Shown in pieces: positions 53,709 through 53,782 of a stretch of 53,782 nt of DNA. Every line of letters starts with the position of its first letter. Positions within the stretch are counted from its first letter, which is position 1. Under the pieces are notes generated by a model. That model had not been told where the DNA came from and made no database searches. It saw only the letters and a program-made list of their open reading frames with translations. Made by a program: the position numbers and the translations under genes. Source of the stretch: Saccharopolyspora montiporae (GTDB lineage: Bacteria; Actinomycetota; Actinomycetes; Mycobacteriales; Pseudonocardiaceae); the NCBI RefSeq assembly GCF_015209505.1, contig NZ_JADEYC010000013.1, positions 1 to 53,782 of the forward strand, written 5' to 3'.

Positions 53709-53782
53709 GGTGTGCCTCCCGCAGGCGAGAAGATCGTTTGAACGTATGTGATCAAGTACGCAAGACCCATACAGGTGAAAAG

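Noticed and set aside
52618..53741. Several other long frames across the repeat array, including plus-strand frames 52669-53343 and 52989-53741 and a minus frame reaching 53770.
   Set aside because: They arise because all repeat units are multiples of three. They lack a good ribosome binding site, are broken by a stop in the array, or have poor third-position GC; only the minus frame from ATG 53708 has a proper start.

Overview
The window is uniformly GC-rich, with codons ending almost always in G or C, many GTG and some TTG starts, and DtxR/IdeR-type iron boxes. With the family content (MbtH-like protein, DUF3558 lipoprotein, Rv1733c-type membrane protein, GlbO, CopD-CtaG fusion, 1650-residue NAD-GDH) this points to an actinomycete. 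My best guess is Pseudonocardiales (Saccharopolyspora-like), inferred from gene content only.

Layout. 1-13045 is mostly housekeeping: a T-tract terminator, a cytoplasmic GH3 beta-glucosidase, tRNA-Lys, an L,D-transpeptidase lipoprotein, tRNA-His, oligoribonuclease, an acyl-CoA ligase, a TPP riboswitch ahead of thiD-tenA, a polysaccharide pyruvyl transferase, and a DivIVA-like coiled-coil gene paired with a small membrane protein. 13290-26024 is a siderophore locus: a GNAT acyltransferase with a long N-terminal region, a two-module NRPS (C-A-T-C-A-T-TE), an MbtH-like protein, an MFS exporter, a siderophore-interacting reductase and an ornithine N-hydroxylase. Three iron-box-like operators precede its three transcription units. 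The first A domain reads as threonine; the second probably takes a modified ornithine. The first C domain resembles that of EntF, yet no aryl-acid genes lie nearby.

26171-36409 holds a DUF3817 protein with ctaB (heme O synthase), an orphan GAP1-type GTPase-associated protein, an Rv1733c-like membrane protein, tRNA-Arg, a DUF3558 lipoprotein, a CopD-CtaG fusion and ettA. 36421-48769 continues an arrangement I recall from Mycobacterium tuberculosis Rv2477c-Rv2470 (ettA, gdh, thioesterase, Rv2474c-like, alpha-glucosidase, glbO). Here it carries an inserted 1000-residue TPR-like/disordered protein and a DUF418 protein, and the GH13 alpha-glucosidase is shortened and has lost catalytic motifs. The right end has an MscS channel, an S9 prolyl oligopeptidase, an HNH endonuclease and, convergent with it, a gene whose product is almost entirely 28 copies of an 8-9 residue motif, GVRISG plus two or three residues.

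The most unusual items are the GVRISG-repeat protein and its 150-bp higher-order DNA repeat, the incomplete-looking mixed siderophore assembly line, the GH13 pseudoenzyme and the orphan GAP1 protein. All functions are read from sequence motifs by eye; no database search was possible.
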